From Bugula neritina (lineage: Eukaryota; Bryozoa; Gymnolaemata; Cheilostomatida; Bugulidae): 64,000 nt of DNA. Where the stretch lies: NCBI GenBank assembly GCA_964035545.1, contig OZ037767.1:28811628-28875627 (forward strand), written 5' to 3'. The notes under the pieces were generated by a model. That model ran no database searches. It saw nothing but the letters and a program-made list of their open reading frames with translations, and had not been told where the DNA came from. The position numbers and the translations under genes are program-made. Shown here in pieces: positions 59,601 to 64,000 of this stretch. Positions within the stretch are counted from its first letter, which is position 1; each line of letters starts with the position of its first letter.

Positions 59601-62600
59601 TACTACTTCATATTGGTATTTGGGTTTAGAAATTAACCTTAAGAGATTAAGAGACTGTCTCTACTTTGAAAATTGTAGGACAGTAAGCTGTTTTATTAAA
59701 ATTTTATTTTATAGTTTATGAAACAGATGTTAAACTATTTAATTAATTTGAACATATTTAGCATAAAATACTTATTGTTCACTATTGAACTTTTCACTAT
59801 TATACTATACCCCAAGGAGTACTACTTCTAATTTTATGCTGTAGTACTGTGCTATATATATTTAATGCTCACTAGTTTTCTGCAGTTTTTAGATTATATA
59901 TTTTTTTAGTTGAGGATCCTGAACCACATGACTTGGAGGTGTGTGACGACATTCTCCCACCCAACCAAATTAGAACGAAAACAGAAACTCGTTGTTTATA
60001 AAGAATGTGAAGAAATCAGTAAAGCAGAGACCAATGAAAAATTTCCCGAAGGACCATTTTTTAATACTATGACTAAATGTAAGCATTACTCAACTACACC
60101 TTTCCGTCACCTTCAATTGACCTTTCTATGACCTTCAGTTAATCTTTTAATTTTTAGTTGGGTGAAATAAATTATATCCACTAGAACTGAACAAAGGCTA
60201 TTTAACAAAAAATAACAGATATAAGAATATTTTAATACTGCATAAGCCAAGTGTGTCACACACTCTTACTATAGTAATATTGCATATACATCAACAAATG
60301 TTTCTAGTAAATATTGAGAATCGTCAATTTCCTGCTTTTTACAACTGCAATAGAAAAACAACTATCCGATTATTACAGTGCTTGCTAATTAGTGAGAAAA
60401 TTTAAAAAAAAAAATGTGGTTAGTCTATTACAATAGCAAATTATAAAATAAAGTTGTTGTAGCTAATTATATTTGTTACACTTGTATATGCCCAGGAACA
60501 TTTGATAAAAATTTACTTTGCAATTTATCCTCGAGTGAACAGATCTGCATTGGAAATAGATATAATTGCATGATTGTGTTCATACTATATAAATTTGTTG
60601 TTAGATGAAATTTGTAAAGATGAAGTTATCCACCTTACTGATGTTAAACCAGACCCCAAGAAAGCTAATCCCAAGGTTGGACCCAGCCAGGTTGCCTTCA
60701 GTCCAGATAACAGATACGTTTTCTCTCGAAACGGTACGCATGCAGTTTTTCTGTTGGCAAAATAATACATTGTATAGCTTATTAGGATATGGTGTACTCG
60801 TGTGCTCTAGTCTTGATAAATGATATAGAAATGTGAATATTAAGTATATGTAATTGAGTTTATACAATTTTCATTTGAGTTTCAAACTCAAAATGTGACA
60901 TTTGTTTAGATTTTACTAAAGTCCAATAGTTTAATGAAATCGCGAATAATTTTTCTCTTGATTGTCAGACAACATGCCGAATGCTCTGTGGGTGTGGGAT
61001 GTGGAAAACATCAGGCAGTGTGCACTACTGAACAACATTTCAACCATCAAGTGTAAGTTGTGGGTCAATTGTATGTTATAGGTCAAATGTAAGTTTATAT
61101 TTTGAGTGAAAATTATATATTTAATGTAAATTATAGGTCAAGTGTATGTTACAAGTCAACTGTAAGCTTCATATCGTGTTTTTTATTGAAAGTAAGCATA
61201 TATTATATGTGTATGTAATGATATCTATCCTTACTCTCTAAAGAATATATTTAGGCCTATTTATAGATTATTAAAAAATTGTTTTCAAACAAGTATACGC
61301 TGTACCTCAGTCGTGATATTGACTACAGACAATCATAGTAAAAGCTCAAGCTATATCTCTCGCTGTAACAGGTGTGAAATGGGATCCCACTCAATCTCGC
61401 TTGGCATTTTGCACAGGAAGTAAGAAAGTATATATGTGGTCTCCGGCTGGTGCTTTGGTGGTGGAGATCCCCATTGAAAGTGAGTATGAAGCTCCATATC
61501 ATGTTTTACGTTATATTACTGCTGTAAGAGTTCAAACCCTCTTACTGATGTGTCATTCTCTCATACATAGAGCTACTTGGTTAAGTGTATCATCTTGCGT
61601 TTCTTGTTTGTACATTGGACAAGTGTGGATCTAGATGCTGGTGATTTATCAGAAATATTGTATGTCAAATATGTGTGTAAAATTATGAAAGTTGCATTCT
61701 TCATCAATAAAATCTTTCAAACTGCATGCACCAACACTGGTGTACAGAATATGACTCTTTCTAGGAGAGTTTCTAGTCACGAGGTTGGCATGGCATATGG
61801 ACGGAAAGTCTCTGTTGCTAATGGGCAAAGATGAGATGTGTGTTTGTTACCTTCAGGAATGAAATCAAGCTTCTATTTCTATATTATCAGTCCGTCCTTA
61901 AGTAGTCTTACTCTCTAAAGGCATTTACTTGATGCCTTTGACAATCTTGAACAGAATATGGGTGTGTTTGTGTATACGCTGAGACACACCACTAATGTTT
62001 ATGACAATCCTTAATAGTTCTTGATCTCCTACGAGCATGCGTGTGTTATTTGTGTAATCGTGTAGCTCAAGTATTTCACATAGAGATGAAGATTCGTATT
62101 TCAATCATTCCATTCGCATCTTTTGCTAAGAGCTATATATTTTTATTTAAATTATGAATGTATTTATTGTTAACTTGTTATGTAGTCATTAGTTACTGTT
62201 TGTGTGAAATAAGTCAGAAGTACTATCCAGGGATATCACTAACATCACGGGTTTGAATTTTTAATTCTTAAAACCTCATTTATGTGTCTCATATTGGTTT
62301 AAACCAGGTTTTGTCAAATATATTTATTCATCAGTACTTGTTAGATCATCCCAACAAATTTAACAGTAATTTTGTTACATTTTCTAACTCAATTAATTTA
62401 GTTATTCTCCGCTTCAACTGTAAAAATCCCGCACGTTACTTTAGAAATTATAATGCTTTAGCAAACCTTATGACGGAAAATATTATAGTGTATAAATGAA
62501 GATGTGCCATTAGCTGTAGAATTCTTAGAGCCTAGCGAGGTAAAATTCTTATAGTCAGACAACTCCAAAATACTTAGTGACTCCTCACTAGAAAAATAAT

Positions 62601-63065
62601 ATAATTCATATCATAAAACAAAATTATAATACATTATACCAATTTTGTTTAATTATATCAATATAGCTAGCAATCTTCACAATAATATTTGTACTGTTAG
62701 TGGCAAGTGTGAAAAATAGATTCATTTCCATTTCACTTAGTCAACTAAACAGGCTTATCCACAATTACATTAGAAGATAGTTTGCAAGTTGCTGGTCTCA
62801 TCAAGTGGGTGGAGCCAGGTCAGGTGACATTGTATACATCCAGGTTGGTAGAGTGAATCATCTCCTCATATCAAAGTATAAATACTGTGATTACATACTT
62901 ATTAATATCTCAACATAGTCTTAGTATCAGCTGCTTTTAGTAATTATCATGTTGATCTAAATGAGAATATAGTCTTCTTGTTTTCTCTCTTTTATTTCGA
63001 TTACCGTGTCTTTTAGAAAGGTGGCTGTCTTTCGAGGCTCTTTTGCCTTTGGTATGCACTGTTGA
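56603..63065 (+). CDS. WRAP73: WRAP73 (WDR8) WD40-repeat protein
   Basis: Twelve exons encode 448 residues (human WRAP73 is 460): 56603-56671, 57800-57895, 58051-58107, 58275-58391, 58510-58686, 59183-59404, 59910-60078, 60605-60733, 60969-61052, 61372-61479, 62774-62843, 63017-63065. Diagnostic segments include [81 protein letters not shown] and [18 protein letters not shown] units repeat across the chain and build a propeller. WRAP73 is a centriolar-satellite protein that works with SSX2IP in spindle and cilium assembly (family knowledge). The last exon is short and overlaps LSG1 antisense; an unspliced end (SRLVE then stop) is the alternative. AATAAA at 63088 supports the ending. Confidence 0.93.
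58690..58835. repeat. 36-bp repeat at the WRAP73 exon 5 donor
   Basis: About three copies of a 36-bp unit (core AACTAACTCTAGTTGGGTAC) begin about 20 bp after the donor at 58687 and extend false open frames on both strands. Confidence 0.85.
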
Positions 63066-63838
63066 TGAGTTCTGTAAGTATAAGTTTAATAAAGTAAATA
63101 GCAAGTACTACTGAATTGTATGACCTTGAGACTGAATCACTCAATAATATTACTTATTACTGTAAAAAAAACACTACACAAAAGTAGCTGTCCACTACAC
63201 TATAGTGTTATTGATGTAAGTCAGAGAAATACTAAAACAAAAAGAGAGATGCATGGGAAAAGACGTTATTTGGCTACTTTGCTAACATCAGCAATGAAAT
63301 GTGCGAAAAGCATTGATGGAGGTAGGATTTTGAATCCAAACCCCACTTAGCACATAAAACAACAGAAATAATATCAAAACAATACCTGTGAGAAAAATTC
63401 TTTGTCTAGTTTCCGGCTAGCTGATTTATCAATTTCAATATCGATGTCATCAATACTTTCAGATATGACATCCAGCTGGCAGGCAGTCTGTGAAATCCTA
63501 CTAGGCACTGCAGGTGTGCACACGTACTCCTCCTTACTTACACCAGGGGGAGCTTCACAAAACAATAACTTACCCTACAAAATAGCAGTAAGAACTTAAT
63601 GGCTTCATCAAACCTTTCCAGCAAAACCCAACAGTCAACTATAACAAGAATTAGCAAAAGCAAATTATGACGAGATTTCATAATTTTCACAGAAGTTCAA
63701 CTTGAAAACTTTAAGCTCAGTTAATCAACAGTCTTTATAATGTATAGCGATGACTCACATTGAAATAGTCTTTAAGAAGAATTCGAGCAGATCTGGGACA
63801 ATCTGGTACGCCACTGGATGTCATGAACCCTCGCATAG
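62937..63838 (-). CDS. LSG1: LSG1 large-subunit GTPase (3' part)
   Basis: Three C-terminal exons of large 60S subunit nuclear export GTPase 1 are present: 63838-63759, 63574-63386 and 63071-62937, all in phase. They encode MRGFMTSSGVPDCPRSARIL, LKDYFNGKLLFCEAPPG, an acidic linker (SESIDDIDIEIDK), and the basic tail [20 protein letters not shown] that ends the protein. The GTPase domain lies outside the window to the right. LSG1 releases NMD3 from cytoplasmic pre-60S subunits (family knowledge). The residue before MRGF is encoded across a splice whose upstream exon I could not find in 63839-64000. The last exon spans the whole final exon of WRAP73 on the other strand. Confidence 0.88.
63088..63093 (+). 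promoter_or_regulatory. Candidate polyadenylation signal of WRAP73
   Basis: AATAAA begins 23 bases after the predicted WRAP73 stop, inside the last LSG1 intron on the other strand. It supports a WRAP73 end here. Confidence 0.5.
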
Positions 63839-64000
63839 CTACAGAATAACAGAGTATGCAATGAGAGATTTATTGCTGTAAACATCTCAACTCTATGAAC
63901 TAGTACCACTATAACATCATACCATTGAAGTTAGCACAATTAATTACAACACAAGGACCCGAAACACCATTAAAGTTCCATTTAGCACAACCAGAGTCAA

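Noticed and set aside
63935-64000. Open minus-strand stretch (CAKWNFNGVSGP) as an upstream LSG1 exon
   Set aside because: Phase and donor would fit, but the residues do not match the LSG1 sequence before MRGFMT, so it is probably intron.

Overview
This is a stretch of an animal nuclear genome. Eight intron-rich protein-coding genes with animal orthologues fill the window. Nearly all introns are GT-AG, non-coding DNA is AT-rich, and introns are crowded with microsatellites and minisatellites. The p53-family gene is of the p63/p73 type with a SAM domain, as in non-vertebrate animals, so an invertebrate is likely. I cannot fix the phylum. Exon models were read by eye; every reported junction was checked for reading-frame phase.

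Order and strand: SYAP1 (+, 3' part) / ING4/5-type PHD protein (-) / NEURL4 (+) / phospholipid scramblase (-) / CCR4-type EEP nuclease (+) / p53-p63-p73 family (-) / WRAP73 (+) / LSG1 (-, 3' part). Orientation alternates strictly, so each gene shares a promoter-side gap with one neighbour and a 3' gap with the other. The WRAP73 and LSG1 coding ends appear to overlap on opposite strands.

The most interesting region is the right half. The p53-family gene has a TA-type first exon, a separate phase-compatible deltaN-type first exon, DNA-binding, tetramerisation and SAM domains. It lies head-to-head with WRAP73, the arrangement of human TP73 and WRAP73. NEURL4 and scramblase genes accompany human TP53 (17p13.1), and LSG1 lies on the chromosome arm of TP63 (3q). 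The window therefore looks like an unduplicated ancestral p53-family neighbourhood.

The genes do not form an operon. NEURL4 and WRAP73 are both centriole-associated in other animals; ING and p53-family proteins both act in chromatin and stress responses; LSG1 acts in 60S ribosome maturation. Mobile DNA includes a 2.8 kb terminal-inverted-repeat element inside a minisatellite of a NEURL4 intron, a LINE reverse-transcriptase relic in the p53-family intron 1, and a tRNA-derived SINE in the EEP nuclease gene. Many intronic minisatellites abut splice junctions, and several repeat the splice site itself.
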